Source: Odontesthes bonariensis (Eukaryota > Chordata > Actinopteri > Atheriniformes > Atherinopsidae). Taken from it: DNA of 64,000 bases. The stretch covers positions 21,451,657-21,515,656 of the forward strand of contig NC_134525.1 of the NCBI RefSeq assembly GCF_027942865.1, given 5' to 3'. A program made the translations under genes and the position numbers. Below, piece by piece: positions 1-14,673 of this stretch (positions within the stretch are counted from its first letter, which is position 1; every line of letters starts with the position of its first letter). The notes beneath the pieces were generated by a model, which was not told where the DNA came from, did no database searches, and worked only from the letters and a program-made list of their open reading frames with translations.

Positions 1-414
1 CTTTGAAACAAGACCTACACAGCTCCTGATTCATTTTTAATGTCTCTCTGTCTAATTAATTTTCTAGTGTCCATATGGGCCAGCAGCCCTCCTTGGGTGC
101 ACATGGTTGTCCGCTTCTTTCTGTTGTTAATTGGCCTCAAAGAACATCTGCTCCTGCTTTAAATGATGCTCTGATTGACCTGAGCGCCCTGCCTGTCTGA
201 GGTACAAGCTGAGCCTCTAACTCCATCAGTCTATCGTCAGAATGACTCCATTTTTCTGCAGATTTCATTATATCTGTAAGTGTTTCAGCAACAAAATGAC
301 ACCGGTCAGCATTAGGATACAAAGGCTAAGCACACAGTGTCATTTCATGTCCTGCTCACCTGACACTCCTTATTAATGTTACTGATTTTCTTGTAATAAT
401 GCTTAAAAAAATGT

Positions 415-505
415 AATACACAAAGAAATAAAAAGAAATAAAGAAATAAATAAAAATAAATAAAGAAAGAAATAAAAAGTTAAATAAATAAATAAAGAGT
501 TAAAT
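415..505. repeat. A-rich simple repeat (AAAT/AAAG-type)
   Basis: A run of imperfect aaat, aaag and aaaat units covers about 90 bases. It is low-complexity sequence, possibly the decayed tail of an old retroposon, but no body is recognisable next to it. Confidence 0.6.
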
Positions 506-3500
506 GAACTCCTCTACTAAGTTTATAAGAACTTCCAAAATCCTACATCTTGACTTCTTGAAATCTAGTGATTTCTAGCTAAGCGTTGGTTTACATTACC
601 ACAACAAAAATAAGGAAATTTGGTTCAGAGAGCCAGACTTAAAAAATGAAAAAAAAATCATAGGTTGGATTACTTGGTACCATAGTTAGCCTCAGAAGAC
701 TGTATGATTGAAGAAATGGCTACACGTAATTATCTTTTTCATTTTATTCTCAGTTTAAGAATTTTCTGAAAAGAGTCATCACAAAAGAAATAACAAAACT
801 GGTAAATAGCTGTAAAAATGTGGTATACTCTCTATAACATATAACTATGACTATTACTTATGTAATTATACTAATGTGTGCCTTTTCAGTGGCGTGGTTG
901 AACATTCACGTAAGAACATAGCCGATATAGCAGCAAATTGGTGCTCAGGCCATAAATCCTAAAGGCTTTGGTCATATCCTTACTTGCTTTCTGTAAGCCC
1001 CACACTTCTTTCAGCATCATATATTATCATAACACTTAAGTTAATTACTAAATACTAGCAAAACTAATCACACTTAATTCAGCTGTACTAGCTTAAAGAG
1101 CTACTTTCTATGTATATCACGGTACAGCCTTTTGGACCAACCAGCACTGCAGCCTTTTACTCTATTTTATGTCTTCTTTTATATTCCTTAACATTTCTAA
1201 TTACTAAAGATGTGTTTAAACTGTTTTATTGTCTTATTACAGGCGAGACCAAGATAGATTAAAAAAAAAAGTTTTTAGCTAAACCTTCTTGGCACACATA
1301 GCTAAGCCACAGAAAAGTCATTTTAAGCAGACAAACAAGGCCAGTCTGCAGTGATTCAATGATGTACCAAAAGCCAAAAAATGATGTCAAACCCTTATCA
1401 GTCACTTTCACATAAAACTGTGCATTTTGTAAACACTGAAGCACATCTTCCCGCCCATGACTTCACTGTTTCCAGACCAATGAGAATTTTAAAACTCAGA
1501 CTGTTGGTCGTAACTGAACCATGGTCAGTGCACACGGTCTCACTGACATCAGTGTTTCCAGGCTGGAGTAGAGCTATATACTCTACATAGACCTCCACAG
1601 ATATATATCACACTTTCCAGTCCGGTGCTGACGTGATAGATTATGTAAAAGCAGTAAAAATCCAAGACATTCCTGTGGGCCTGTGTGGCTAATTAACTTT
1701 CCTGAAATTTCTATATTCTCTGGACAAGTGAAAGAACGTGCAGCTCCAGCCAAGGAAACCCTGCTCCAGACTACTCTGTGCTGGCCTGACATTCCTCCCT
1801 GGGCATGCATCCCAGTGCCTGGAAATCTGGGAATTCCAGGTCACACTTTACCATGGGAGCTTAGCTTACCACTTGCACACACAAACTCCTTAGTTTCTGA
1901 GAAAAATTAAACCCATCTGTGTAATACTCAAGAGTTTCCCTTTCTCAATCTTTTAAAAAGAGGCAGAAAAACTCCAGCAGGTAAAAGCTCCTTGTATTAG
2001 TTTCTCATCTGTGACTACTGAACGGATTGGGAGAGAGTTTCGAAAACTGATGGATTTGATGATCCCCCAACTTTTCTTCTAATCCCAATGTGAGATCCAA
2101 GTTTCTGGTTTTAGGGAAATGTCTCAACAATTGATTGTTGTCTCGCTGTGAAATGTGGTTCACACATTCTTGTTGTTTTTAAGATGAGATTCCCTATGAC
2201 ATCAAATTTGATATCTAGATGCTTTTATATGATCTCTGTTGCACAAGACATCATTTATACACCAGAATCGGGACCTGGATTGGCAATAAATAAATAATGA
2301 CTCGTCCTGCACTCAAGAGTGTATACTACTTTTCCTCCAATTAGAAGCTTTTTTTAAAAAAAAAAATCTAAATTTAAGCAGAGCTGATAGAGAACAGTAG
2401 GAGGGGCCTGACCAATCAGAGCAGACAAAGCTTTTGAGGAGAGGGTCAGCCTCACCAGCTTCTATTTTGAAAGCAAACAACATAAATAGTCAGGTTTTCT
2501 CTGCCATTTTTTATTCATATTGAGAAGGTGTGAATAAGAAAAGGTGTACAGAAACCAAATATCAATAAAACTCCCTCTAAAGCGCCAAAAATCTGGGCTA
2601 TGATATAATATCGTAGATTTTCCCAGAAGAAGAGCTCTCGCCATTTTCCTCTTGCAGATATTTATCGTGGTCATTGTTTGTTTTTCCTCCTCGACATGTG
2701 TTTCTGGTTAGGATAACTACTTCTTCTACTGAATAACAGCTACTAGCAACATTACCTATAACGCCACCTTCTGGTGATATTTTGCAGCCTAGTTTATTCA
2801 AAAGTTCCCTTTCGATGTGCATCACGAGTGAATAGAAATTGATATCTGTAAAGGATTAGCCCTCTGCAAAAGCACTTTAACTTGCTCTGTGGGCAGATCA
2901 ACTTATTTATTTGCCATTTTGATCTGCAAAACATGCAACATTTGAATCAGCATCAACTTCAATGTTTTGTTAGGCATTAACGAGTTCAAGCTGTGCCAAG
3001 AGTGTGCGTAAGTGAAGCCTCACTCAAGCTTTACTCAGTTATGCTCTTTTAAAGATTATATCAATAACTAATATGTGATAGTAAATTCAGTTTATGCACA
3101 TGCCATATTCCACTCATTACTGACAGTAGAAAATGCACTATAATACAAGCTTACCAATTGGCATACGACAGAAAAAAAAACTTTCTTGCACTTCTTTGCC
3201 ATGTCGGTGTGACTTAACTCATTTGGATACTGGCTACTGCTGCTGCATCATGGCAAGCAGGGAAGCCTAGAATACAAATTGGGGAATGGAGTAGGGCCTG
3301 CTGTCTTCAATTAGCTGAGTTTCCGTGAGGAGTGTCTGGGAATGGCTACTCAGTCTGTCAGACGGAGTCCCATCCGGCCGGGTCTCCATGCTCCACATTC
3401 CATCCAGAGCGCAATTGTGTTCCGCCCCATTTCAGACGTGAAACGGCGGTTTGGTGCTCCATATTGGAAACATGTGAGAGGAGCGTCATAGAAAGAGCAG

Positions 3501-6500
3501 CATGTCACGGCAGCTGGAGTGCTCTCGAGTTCAGCCCTGCCCTGCACTCTGCCCAAAGCTCTAGCTGCAACACTACTCTTCACATTGTTTTCAACATGCT
3601 TCCTTTGTGCCCAGTTGTTAAACAAACCACATGTTGCCAGTGATGCTCCACCAGAGCAAACATTTGTTTTCAAAACAAACACCTTACACATGGGGCTTGA
3701 ACGCTCCGGTGTGGCATTTCAGCAGCTGGTTCTAGACTAATCCACTCATCAGTTAAATTAAAGCCTACTCAGTTGTACAGTAAATGTTGCTCCTGCCTAC
3801 TGCAACGTGTGTCACACAAAATAAAGTTGTGTAACCCAACTACAGTAGATTGCACGGGACTACTGGCATATTTCCCTCTCTAAAATATCTGGGATGAAGT
3901 TTTTGTTCCAGTTCAGGGGCTGGACTGTTTAAGGTCCACATTTCTAGACAGAATATGTCATAGTGGGCTCACATGTCTTGGTTTCTTTTCAAAGGCTTCT
4001 TTAAGTGTGACTGACACACTTTTGGCAGAACCTGAAGGTCACAACTATACATATATATTTTATATATTTTATATGTGTCTATAATTTCCTGCTCACTGTA
4101 TTTGAATTGTGAACCGATCAATTTTTGGGTGTATTTAGAGGATCTTTATTTGTTCACTGCACTAAGTAGTAATTAATTTCATTCTGGGTGAGCACACAGT
4201 CTCACAGGAAAGGTAACATGCACATCTTTTGGTCCTGAATAGGGATGAAACAGTTGTTATTATGGTGTTCATCACAACTGCATATATAAAGTGATTCCCA
4301 TCATTAATTTCCATAAACTACAGTTTTTTTATTTTTTTATTTATTAAACCATTATTTGTTATTTAAAAATGTATGCAGACTCAGAGAAATGAACAATCAT
4401 AATCTCGTAGGGCACAACATGACTTTTTCAAATATCTCATATTGTCTGTTTAAAACGTCAAACCAATAGATATGTGAGTAGTGCATCTTAAAACTTAAGA
4501 GGAAAAAAAACAGCAGATATGCTAGTTTTTCATTAAAGAAATAAATGGGTAAACATTTACCTTTAAACACTAACACTAGTGCAATATCTTACACTAATAT
4601 CACATATAGATGAGGATGCTCAACACTTAGAAAGACTTATTTTGGGCTTTATTATCATCATTTTAGTCTATCTAAAGCTGTTTTGGCTTCAGAACAGTGT
4701 CCCCATGATGTATGGATGACTTCTCAATTAATTTTAGACAATGAATGAAACAATGAAATTCAATGTCATGAAATCGTAATCCTTTTCTCTCTGTGTGGAA
4801 CTCAAGTGTTCGTGTACTAACAGTGTGTATTAGTAAGTGAGAGTCAAAGTGTAACGTGGCCATCTAGTGGTAAAGTCAATTAGAGAGGATCATTTTTATC
4901 TGCAGTACTGGAGATTTGTGTGGAAGGGGAAAAAAACACCCTCATTTTCTGCATTGCTCTTCTGATGAGCAATGTAATGGAGAGTAGAGGAAGCAGAAAA
5001 AGGGAGATTACAGACAGCAGCCACAGATGAGTGGCAGTATTACAAACACAACAGTATGGAAAATAAAAGCATGTATAATCAAATTTAGCAGAACACCCAC
5101 ATTTTTCTTCCTTCTCTAATACGCAAAACAGCCACAGCAGCAGACTTCTATTTCCAGGCTTTAGTACACAAAGAGCATGCGAAATAAACCAGTGAAGCCC
5201 AATAAAGTCATACCATCAACTGAGCATGTTACTATAGTGTGAACCCACTGCATTCAAAAGCATTACTATCATTGCTCTCTGTGCAATGCCTGGAATGAAT
5301 ATGAAATAAAAGATTTATTGTGTCCGGCTGCATGAACAGTGAGAACAGCTCTGCAGAATAGTGTCAGCTCAGTGAAATATTTCAGCTGAATTCTGTAGCG
5401 TTCTATGAGACAGTTTCAGGATAGCAATCTGCTTCCGGGAACAATGATCAACATTGAGGAATAAAGCTGACACATGTCCACTGACTAATCAGATTTGTGT
5501 GTCGAAGTAGCCCATACATTTTAGAAAGTTATGCAGCCACACCTGCAGAAATAATCTGAATTATTCATACATAATAACTCATCGAGAAATAATGATAAAA
5601 AATGCATTCAGCTCATTAGGTCACACATGATGGCAACCCTTGACTTCATCAGCTCCTTAATCTCTCATTTGCACTCAAAGTCTCCATCCTCTGACCTCTT
5701 TGATAAATCAGCATCAAAGCCACAAACTCACATATGGAAGCTCTGCTCTCCGGCGTTGGCCCAGCCCACAGCACGGCATGAAGGGGACCAGGGAGGGGAG
5801 GAACGGACGGCCGTCTCACAGACTCCCCGTCAGGCAGCAGCATTGACAGTATTCAGCCCCGATCCATGTCTGCAGACTTTTTCAACAAGCTTGTGGATAA
5901 CCAAAAGACGCGGAGGCGACAAGGACAGGAGAGAGCCTTGATGGAGGGGTGACCGGAGGGAGTAGAGGACTGCTGTATCCACACCAGCCCCCTACTTCTG
6001 TCCATTCCTCCCAGGCATGCACCTATTTCCTCTGACTCAGAAACTGTGAGAATTCAGAAAGTCAGGTTCTCCCCTTTCCTTCCCATCTCCAGACTGTTGC
6101 AGCAGGGTACCCACCAGCTCACAGTGTGGTGAAACTGTTTACCCCACCCCCAAATCTGTACACGGTCCGGCAGATCCTCTGCGCTGCCAAATCCTCTGCA
6201 GCACTGCTGTGCTGTGGCAGAGACGTACAGATGCAGGCTGGCACGCTGGTTCAGCTGCATGTGGATTTAGATGCACTCATCATCACACACAAGTTCTCAG
6301 CATGGGGAGGAGTTGTAGTTCTGAATGTCCTTTATTGACCGCTGTCCTCTGCCTCTTAATGGAGGACCCCCCCCCCTGCTCTTTCCTTTTATCCAATGTG
6401 CTTTAAAAGCTTACGTTTCCCTTTTTACTGTGTCATATCTTCATTTGCATTGCTTTTCCCTTCCTACATACTATTCGTGCATGAATGCTTAGGACAGACG

Positions 6501-9500
6501 TTGAGGCAGCTACTGGTTGCTGAAGTAACCCGTGAAGAGGGGTGCTCCAAAAGGGCGGTCACCTGCACACTTCAGTCATGCATGTGTGCCGAGTAGTGAC
6601 TGCAGGGGTGGTGTGACTGTTTCTTTTCTCCTCATCACAAACCTGCTCTCCATGCTTGTCCTTTACTACGCTCAGGTGATTAAGTCCAGACATGCAGACG
6701 CTCTGCCGCGCCGTTACTGCCGTGTTAGCTAGAGAACTCACAATTTCTCTTAAGTGTTAAATGACAGACGTGCACTGGTGTTACAGAGGTGGTGACAAAT
6801 TTTAGCGACATTTTAGCAGGTTAACAAAGTCGCTGTCAGTGAAATCATCAGTGTCATGTAAGTTGCAAAGGACGAGGCAATATCAAAATAAATTCAGGCT
6901 GCCATTTTGTTGACATCAGTTAAAAAAGTATCGATTTACAGAGATTTCCAATAATTGGTGAGCACACAATGGCACGCAATCAACCCACAAACTAATATGA
7001 CTTCAGTATCAATGTGAAGCCTTGTTTAAACCAACTCAACAATACTGGTAATACAGCTGGTAACAGTTGCACATGCTTTAAGTATTCGTGATTTGATATG
7101 AGGAAAAAGGTTCTTCAGGAAAACAGTTTCACAGAGGTTAAAATAAATAATACCTTATTGTTTTCAATAGCATATGTGTCATGTCTCAGAAAATCCCCCT
7201 AGTCCAGGTATTTTCCCCCTGTTTCATCCCCATGCACATCGGGCTCTGTCTTATTATTATGCACGGCACATTTAGATGCTGAAGACATCATCAGTCAATT
7301 GCAATGTTGCTTCTCTGACTGGAGTGGCCCAGACTGTAGTTTATCAGGAGAATAACAACATGATTTCTTCTGTCAGATAATGCTGTGTCAAGATGAAGAC
7401 AAACCGAGTTTCTGTCTCCACAAATCAGAAGTGATTGTGCTATAAGCAAGAGGCAGCTGCTCATGAAAATGTCTAGTGTTACCAAACATATATTCTACGC
7501 CTAAATTAGATCTCAAGTGCCGAGGCTCATTTTAGGAACTGTCCATGATAACTGATTCATTCGGCTGAGGGACCTTTTTAGCTACTGTTTTACTGAAATA
7601 GTAAATGGTCCACATTTACAGGGGACACCTCTTTTAACCCTGTCTGGGTTCTAAAACGTGCTTCACAATGTGTTTCACGCTCAGCCATTCTCACAAATAC
7701 TCATACAACACTTATCAATATCAAGGTGTAGCCTATATATGCAGCACTTTTCCTCTAACATCCCATACTGACAAGCATATTGAGGAGACTATGGGGGAGC
7801 AATGTGCCATCCTTCCTTTAGTCATAGTGAATTTGCAGTTTAAATTTGAGATATATTGTCAGATAATTTGAGGTAAAATTGTTGAAAAAAAAATGTTTGT
7901 TTTTTTTTAAATTAAATGTGCACTGTGCTTATTTCTTGCAGGGAGATCTGTTTAATAAATAAAAATAAACAAACAATGAGTTAGCATAAACTGGGGAGGA
8001 AACAGCAAGCCTGTTCAAAGGTGATAAAATCCACCAACCAGCATTTCTCTTTCCAGTCGTTATGCATAATGACTGGAAAGAAACTGAAAAATGCAGTTTT
8101 CCTTAAAGGAAAACAAACAAACAAAAAAACTGTGCATGGCAGATGTCCACAACAGATGTCTGTCAGTCAGTCCGCCAACTCTAATAGACTGTAGAAAAAA
8201 CATTGTCGATGCCAATTTAAAGTTTAGACACACCTACTCATTCATGTTGACTGATACTGTACATGCTCACAGGACTTTCCATACAAGGAAAATTGCTGCT
8301 TTGGTGAGTATATACAATTTGAGGACACGACACTGAACAGAGTGTGTGCAGTCTATTGTAAAGCTTTGTGCATATCAATGATATTATCAGTATACATCTC
8401 CTGAGGCCTCACAAACACTCAGCCCAGCATAAAGCTGACAGAGTCTTTCATCCGCGCTGAAGCTTCTTCATTGTACAGCCGATATGTCACAGGCTGGGAT
8501 GTGTCAGCTGTGATGGAAAAGCGTCATTATAAACAGAACTGAGGACCTTACAATGAGAAGGGAAAGCTATGTATCAGATAACTTGGCAGAGGCTGTTCCC
8601 CTTGAGAAATAGTCATCACTCACTTGCCAAAGCCGCAAATAATACGGTAAGTGACCATATCTGCACTACGTAATACTGTCACTGTGCACCCTCCAAAATC
8701 AAAGTAATTCAATGAAGAAGCTAGACTAAGACCTGCTTTAAGTTTAGCTCATTACATTTAATCAGGTAGAAGCCCAGTGTGGTGATGCAAGTAATAAAAC
8801 AGTGAAAGATGTGTTTTTTCTTCCCCTTTATCTCCATCACTACCCAGAAGACAGCCTAAATCAATCACAGGAGCAGCAAGAGCGAGCTTTCAAGGCATAA
8901 GAGCAAGATAATTAAATTAATCCATCTCATGAACGAAACAACAAAAAACAGTAGGTCCCTCTTCTATCGCATTCAAGAGGACATCTTCATTTTTTTTTTA
9001 TATGGACTACTTCTAATTTCAAGTTTGAACATACAGTCTTGAACTTTCTGAAATTGAACAGACTGAAGCATTAGTCAAGAACAGTAGAAGAATAATCAGA
9101 AACTAAAATAACAATGTTCCAGCTTTATGAACGAAACAACCGAGGGAAGCACTCTTCCATTCATGGCACAAGAAATCAAGTCCAGTAACTACGAAACAAT
9201 AAGATAATCCCTACAAATGTGTGAAGTGTAACTGGTCAGTTTATATTTTTCTCCTTACTCTGTGAAATCCTACATGTTTCCTTATGATATAATACAATGG
9301 ATTTACTGGACATTATCTAACTGGAAGACTTCAATGACTCATATTAATAGCAATTAGTAACTGTGTCCACATAGTGCATAAACATAACCCAAAATAATTT
9401 AGCCTTTGCTGACACACAGCAGGAAAGGATGAGTGATGAGACTGAGAAAAAGCTGGCCTTGCTCTGCTCAGATGTCTTTAAAAGTGTGACTTAACGTCAC

Positions 9501-11149
9501 CCACTACATTATCTTTAAAAATGCTAAAAAGTGGGAAAGGAGTAGGGGAACAGGGTGAGGAGAAGAGGGAGGCTGTGAAACTGAACAACAAGGCAGCTAC
9601 AGATATACCCCATAGGGCTCTTTAGAGTTAAAAGACCCTTCTCTTCCAGAATCCCCCTAAGATGGCCACAGGGCTTATGGAGGATCACGGTGGTCCAAAG
9701 CTGAAAAAGTCAGAGCTGCTGCCAACTGGAGCCGATGCAATCCAAGTCAAATGCAGGATAGGGTGCAGACTCTGTATGGCACCATAACATTAGTTAAAAG
9801 GGAAAGAATCCAGGCTATTCTACAGCAATTAAAAGAGCAGGTGTGAACATCTAAGCTAAAACTGTCAGCATTAGCCAAGCAAGACTCAGGATGATTTAAA
9901 ACACTGAAATAGATGACATGTTCAGCCGTTTTCGATTCATAAATAAACTAAAATGTTTATTTTTCTGTATGTCGCAAAAAAAATTTAGTTGCAATAGATT
10001 AATCTTGTAGGACTGTGAGAAAAAGATCCTTCACAATGATAAACAATTGTACTGCATGACCATATTCACGTTAAATACTCACAACAATAATTCTGACCAC
10101 AAGATGGCAGCCTAGTGCCACTAAGCAGCAGTAGTAACTTCCAGCTGTGTCTCTTGACTCTAGATTTGCACATAAAGAACAGTATTTTACCCGAGGCATA
10201 AATACAGCAAGCTGATGCCAGCAATCACATATGGATAGCTGGAAATATGTACTATTGGAAAAATCTTGACATTAGTTGTTTAAAGTTCAAAAAAAGGTAT
10301 GCAGGGTTAACGTTTCACTTCAACCTTCCAAGACTGGCAGTGGCAGCCCCTCCATACCACTGCTGAGTGTATGCACCATATCCATTACATAAAAACACAA
10401 GGGTTGCCAGATTTGATAAGCATCAAAGGAATAACTAGCCTTTTGCGTCATCGCCTCTCTACTGTTAAGTAAAAAAAAAATAATCTAGGGAATAATGAGA
10501 AGGAAAAATGCTCACAATCACTGAGGAAATGGGAAAGGGTTTTATTGGACGGCCTTTCATCAGCAAATGCATCTCACAAACCTGAATGTACAGACAGAGT
10601 TTAACTATAACAATGTATGCTCCTGTAATGAGAGACCTCCTGAGATGCGTATGTACAGATGGAGGTGAAAGAGACAGAAGGAGGCGGGTGACACGGAGGG
10701 GAAGTGGGCAGTCTGGTGCAACCATTTACATAAACATAACGAGTGTGGGAAGCAGCAGGAGGTTAATTGTTACATAATGCTCTGTGAGTTACGCAAATCG
10801 CCATTTGAACTACTGACCAACACTCGTTTTCTTTCAAGGTTTTCCCGATGAGCGAGCGCTTTTCTGTCTGTTTACAGAAAGTTATGTGAATACAGACCGG
10901 TCAGTGGGTCTTAAGACCATCTAAACCTGGTACCTACAGTATTATTTCCAACAAAAGCCAAAGAGCAGCCTGACATCCTCAGGTGAAGCTCGTCTGACAG
11001 TTTCCCAGTGTTCAACAGAGGTTTTAGAGTTTGAAAGAACCCGTCAGGAGAAATCCTTCCTTACAAAGTCAGAGACTTAATTCAATTTGCTGCTAAGGAA
11101 AGACTTTTATTAGCTTCCTTTTAAGCAATCCATCCCCGTGTGTTTAATC

Positions 11150-11245
11150 CTGTTGTTTGTTCTGCACTTTGTTTTTCACTCTCTGTAAAGCAATTTGTTA
11201 ACTCTGTTTTTGGAGAGGTGCTATATAAAGAAAGTTTATTATTAT
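11150..11245 (+). repeat. LINE (L2-type) 3' tail relic
   Basis: The stretch ends in the sequence ggtgctatataaagaaag followed by tttattattatt. This closely resembles the 3' tail shared by many fish L2-like LINEs and SINEs that use them. Only the tail is present, as expected of a 5'-truncated insertion. Confidence 0.5.
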
Positions 11246-12119
11246 TCAGGGTCACGAGGACTGGATCATTTCCCAGGGTGCATTAGGCAATAGCAGACAC
11301 TCTGATCAAAGTGCTAGGTGACAGACAGAAAGGATACTTAGTGAGACTTATTTTCTAATTTAGAGAAAAACATAAAGACATGACATGTAAATATGTGAAA
11401 AGACAGAAGCTATCAAGCCATCAATGCCGTAATCCAGTAAATTGAATTGTAGAGATGAATGTAAGCCACATCATATCACAGCTACATGATATTTAATGAC
11501 AGAATAGCTAACACAGGTAGTACAAAGGAACAAAAACAAAACTGGATTGAATGACAACATTGAGACAACTCTGATGCCACAAACAGCTACTTTTAGCTTG
11601 GCCTACATATCAGGAAAAAGGCGAAACAGCTGGCTGGATGGCTTTATAGGCAAGTTGAATAATTGTACTGTATTGGACTCTGCAAAAGTCTTGATCCACC
11701 CCTCATTTCTTTAAATCTTCCTTATAAGCAATTTGAAGAAACATTTAAAGTGGTCTTGAGCAATCGGTGTACATTAGCCGCTTTTCACTCGGTTTCAGTT
11801 TAGTCCCTGTTCCTGACCATTTTCAGAGGAATGTGTTTTTTTGTTTGTAAAGCTACTTAACTCTGACCTATTACTAATTCAGGCATAAAGAGGCTCCTAA
11901 CTCGATGGATGAACCAGTTTTGTGTCTACACATAACAGACAACTTAGCAAAGAACCAGTTTTAATTGTATCTTTAGGCACTTTGTTACCAGCAGCACAAC
12001 TTAATTTGTTCTCATTTCTTTTGTTGTATCTCTGAAAAATGCCAAAGATAACCACATTTGACAGCCATGAAATTGTATTTTTGCACCAATAAAGTGATTC
12101 CCAAAACTTATTTGCTGAA

Positions 12120-12660
12120 AACTTGGCATATCTCAGCATGGTGTGCAGTGTCTTCTTAAAACTTTTGTGGAAACTAGACAAGTGAAGGACAAAAGAAGAA
12201 GTGTCAGGCCTAAAAAACTATCTACAGCAGATGAACCGTATCTGAAAGTGAAAAAAATCCAGCATAGACCTGACAAAAGTCAAAATCAGTTGATCCATCT
12301 GCTGTTCACTGAAGCCTCATCAGAAATGGTCTCCATGGGAGGGTGGCTGTCAAGAAGCCATTCTTAAGGAAGGGAAACAGGGAGAAAAGGCTGAGCTATG
12401 CCAAATGACACAAGAAGTGGTCTAAAAATTTGTAGCAAGAGTTTTTTTGGAGTCCTCCCCAGAGCCCGGAATTTAACATTATTGAAGCAGTGTGGGATCA
12501 TCTTGACAGAGAACGGAACAAAAGGTAGCCGACATCCAAAGAAGAGCTTTGGGATGTCCTTCAAGAAGCCTGGAGAACTATTCCTGAAGACTACTTAAAG
12601 AAATTACAAGGAAGCTTGTCTAAGAGGGTTAATTGCCTTGCCAATACGTACATTTTGAAA
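12120..12660 (+). mobile_element. Tc1/mariner transposon relic (transposase fragments)
   Basis: The plus strand keeps pieces of a Tc1-like transposase in shifting frames. They include a segment resembling the DNA-binding region near 12,190-12,240, the common fish Tc1 stretch around 12,330-12,420, and a C-terminal region near 12,470-12,630 reading FNIIEAVWDHLDRERNKR before a stop, followed by ELWDVLQEAW and LKKLQGSLSKRV. The D35E-type catalytic block is broken by stops and frame changes, so this is a fossil in a cacnb2 intron and cannot be active. Confidence 0.8.
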
Positions 12661-14580
12661 AAAAAAAAACCTATTCTTTCCACTAAGCCCAAGCAATGAT
12701 CTATAGTCCACGACTGTAAGTTCTATATTTTTTATCATGACCAAGAAGCATGTGAAAGAAAATCACACACTCTGCCATTAGTAGGATCGCGTCTTTGCTT
12801 ATTCTGAAGAACACCACCTCCATGCAAATATAAATCAACTATCCACCAAAGGATGTTCAAGTTTGCAAACATATCTGTGACAAATCTCCCTCTCTTCTTT
12901 CTCATTGGAGTACTAAGCTCGAGTTAAATACTGACCTTTCTTCTCCCACGGCTGGGCGGGCTGGTATGGCCTGGACCTCCAGCCCTCCCAGCCTCCTCCT
13001 CCACACTCCCCCCGGGCATCAGGCCATGACCGCAGGGAGCATCTCTCATCCTTTCTCTCGCAGCCGAGTCTCTGTCTGCCCTCTGCCCTCTCTAACTGTA
13101 GGAAAATGAGTAACTCTGCCTTTAAGGCGCTGTTTATGAGAAGTTACTGGAAGCCTGTCTTGGATCGATCACATAAAAACCCTGAAGAGATGTTCTTAAG
13201 ACACCTACAAGACTGAGAGGACTAGGAGGCATAAAACCAGCAGATCAGACAGGAGGATGAGCATGAGAAAATATAGAATACCTTATTTCAAAACTCAGTC
13301 ATGCAGCTTTGACTCTTTATAGTGAGGACTTAGATTACATACGGTACCTTTATGGGAGGGTGTTAGTTTAGCAATTTTAATATCAAATCCTTTTCTTGGT
13401 GGGAAAACTAAACATTATCACAATCAGTATGAGTCAGCACAAGCAAGAGGAAAATAAGGCCAGATCAAAACTGCTGTTCTGCTAACCCAACTGAATAATC
13501 TACCATTATTCAGTTGTATCAATTTACTTTATCATCCAAACAAAAGAGAAGTCTCTGGTCTGCTATTTCTGGGACTGTCTTGCAAATATCTAAAAAGAGT
13601 ATTTTTTGCTCAACATACAGCACATGGTCCTCCATGACCCTAAACATCATCATTCCTACTCTGGACAACCCTTCCCCATCTCCTGGTTGAATGGCTTCTC
13701 GTTTCTGTAGGATGTGACGTTACATTGCACTATGATGGTCACGCTGAGCTCAGTTGAGCGATGACTCTGACTGCAGAGGAAAACGTCATTTGGGGACAAG
13801 ACTGTGGGAATGGGCATAATCTCCCAAGGGTGATGGTAAGATCTGGCAATTTGTCACTAAGCAGCTCCAGCTGAGGAGTAACAGTCTGTTGAGAGGTTCT
13901 CTTTGTCCGTGAGATGAAGCAGACAAGTGTCTAGAGGTGCCATTTTGTTCTTATCTCCTCCAGTTTCCCGTCGCTCTGCCGCTGCTGTGCCAAAGACAAA
14001 GTGATCTGTGCCTCCTCCAAAAAAGGCAGAAACATTTAGGCTGGAGTGTGCGTCCTTAACCCGGCCCATCCTGTTCCTTTGCAGGTCTGCTCAACAAAAA
14101 CCAGACCTATCCAGTGTTTTCCTTGCAGGGTCTGCTGTAAAACAGGCCACTGTGTTGAAGCTGCACTCAAAGCACTGAGGATGCAGCACAGAAGAGAGGC
14201 TTCCACTTAACATACTGTACCCAGAAGTGTTTACAAAGGGCTTTCACTGCAATGCACATCTTATCCCTGATGGATGATGATGACTGGGGGTGAAGTTCTG
14301 TGCTAGTTTGCATTTACTGTCAGCTATTTACAACAACTGAGATACACACAAACAAGTGTTACATTCTCAAATGACAGAACTGTATGCACCTTGGCAAATG
14401 ATGATGTATGTATAATTTATTTTCCGCTTCGAAAGAACTGGTAGAAGAAAGCTAACAAAACATTACGGGAGGAGGATGGAGGGAAGGGCATGCAACAAAG
14501 ATCTCTAGCAGATTCAAACTGGAAAAAAGGAATACAGTTTAAAAGTTTAAGTTAAATTACAACTTTAGTTTCATCCTTAC

Positions 14581-14673
14581 CTGGCGGACAAGACTGTTGG
14601 TTGTGGTGTCCGAGGAAGTGCTGCCATCTGAACCCTTAAACCGCCCTTTTCTCCGAGCTCCTTTGCCTTGAGA
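14581..14673 (-). CDS. cacnb2 coding exon 2
   Basis: The exon has 93 bp (31 codons) and ends in LVRQ before a GTAAGG donor. Its acceptor is AAAG with phase 0. It is the basic, Ser/Thr-rich segment conserved in beta-2 isoforms. The final GTAAGG makes a good donor toward the exon that lies outside the window. Confidence 0.88.

Larger units (their letters stand above)
1..14580 (-). other. cacnb2 intron 2 (partial), no exon recognised
   Basis: This stretch lies downstream of the second coding exon of cacnb2 and is most simply its next, very long intron. I looked for the next conserved cacnb2 exon (the one encoding the GSADSYTSRPSDSD-type segment) and for the other known beta2 first exons and did not find them. 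It holds an A-rich simple repeat, a LINE tail and a Tc1-like relic, listed separately. The remaining short open frames do not resemble any protein I know and have no convincing splice context. Confidence 0.6.

Noticed and set aside
137-322. A 61-codon minus-strand open frame with a charged, helical-looking sequence
   Set aside because: No family recognised, no splice signals, and it lies within a large cacnb2 intron; length is within chance expectation.
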